A stretch of DNA of 5,452 nucleotides, taken from positions 1 through 5,452 of the forward strand of contig DAOTTD010000119.1 in assembly GCA_034438015.1 (NCBI GenBank). Reading direction: 5' to 3'. Position 1 is the first letter of the stretch, and each line of letters starts with the position of its first letter. This DNA is from JACDAE01 sp034438015 (GTDB taxonomy: Bacteria; Chloroflexota; Ktedonobacteria; Ktedonobacterales; Ktedonobacteraceae). Position numbers and translations under genes: made by a program. The notes beneath the pieces are model-generated. The model did not search any database. It saw nothing but the letters and a program-made list of their open reading frames with translations, and was not told where the DNA came from. Positions 5,400 to 5,452 of this stretch are shown here, in pieces.

Positions 5400-5452
5400 G
5401 CGAGAGGAGCAAGGTGCTCTTCGATCATCATCGTCTCGGGATACTCCTGATG
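5396..5452 (-). CDS. C-terminal 18 codons of an unidentified gene (partial)
   Basis: A frame entering from the right edge on the - strand reads HQEYPETMMIEEHLAPLA and stops at TGA 5396-5398, which overlaps the ATG of the next ORF as ATGA. Too little is visible to assign a function. It is supported mainly by the overlap geometry; the competing frame described for the 38-aa ORF is also open here. Confidence 0.4.
   Translation of the reverse strand, partial: HQEYPETMMIEEHLAPLA

Overview
The window looks like an accessory stretch of a bacterial chromosome. GC content is close to half by eye. Shine-Dalgarno sites are strong, GTG and TTG starts occur, and there is an IS21-type element next to a TPR protein and a large S9 peptidase. 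The style fits a gene-rich, IS-rich soil bacterium such as a Ktedonobacteria-like member of the Chloroflexota, but this taxonomic guess is inference only; no rRNA or marker gene is present.

Layout. (1) 1-745, + strand: the right part of an IS21-family insertion sequence. It holds the last 33 codons of what is probably the transposase IstA, then a broken istB whose N-terminal ~100 codons and half of the Walker A loop are missing, then a right end made of four degenerate repeats ending in ..CA. (2) 750-2522, + strand: a 590-codon reading frame that begins inside a TPR hairpin immediately beyond the IS end and continues into a DUF1704 / MATCAP-like zinc peptidase domain with HExxxH and TEEGLA motifs. 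It is most simply a gene that lost its 5' end to the IS. (3) 2523-2896: a non-coding or small-ORF spacer between convergent genes. It has one imperfect and one perfect (16 bp) inverted repeat and a 35-codon ORF with a strong ribosome binding site that overlaps the perfect hairpin. (4) 2897-4978, - strand: a transcription unit with a near-consensus promoter (5049-5077), a previously unlisted 29-codon proline-rich small ORF, and a 654-aa S9 (acylaminoacyl-peptidase/prolyl oligopeptidase type) serine peptidase. (5) 5086-5452, - strand: a tightly overlapping chain made of the 3' end of an unknown gene, a 38-aa ORF (ATGA overlap) and a 66-aa ORF (TTGA overlap, strong SD).

The parts most worth a second look are the small ORFs. 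The 29-aa peptide (hydrophobic N-terminus, Pro-rich C-terminus) lies directly upstream of a peptidase from a clan that often handles Pro-containing peptides. The coupled 38/66-aa pair has no recognisable family. No complete, clearly new multi-gene defence or biosynthetic system is demonstrable from these 5.4 kb.
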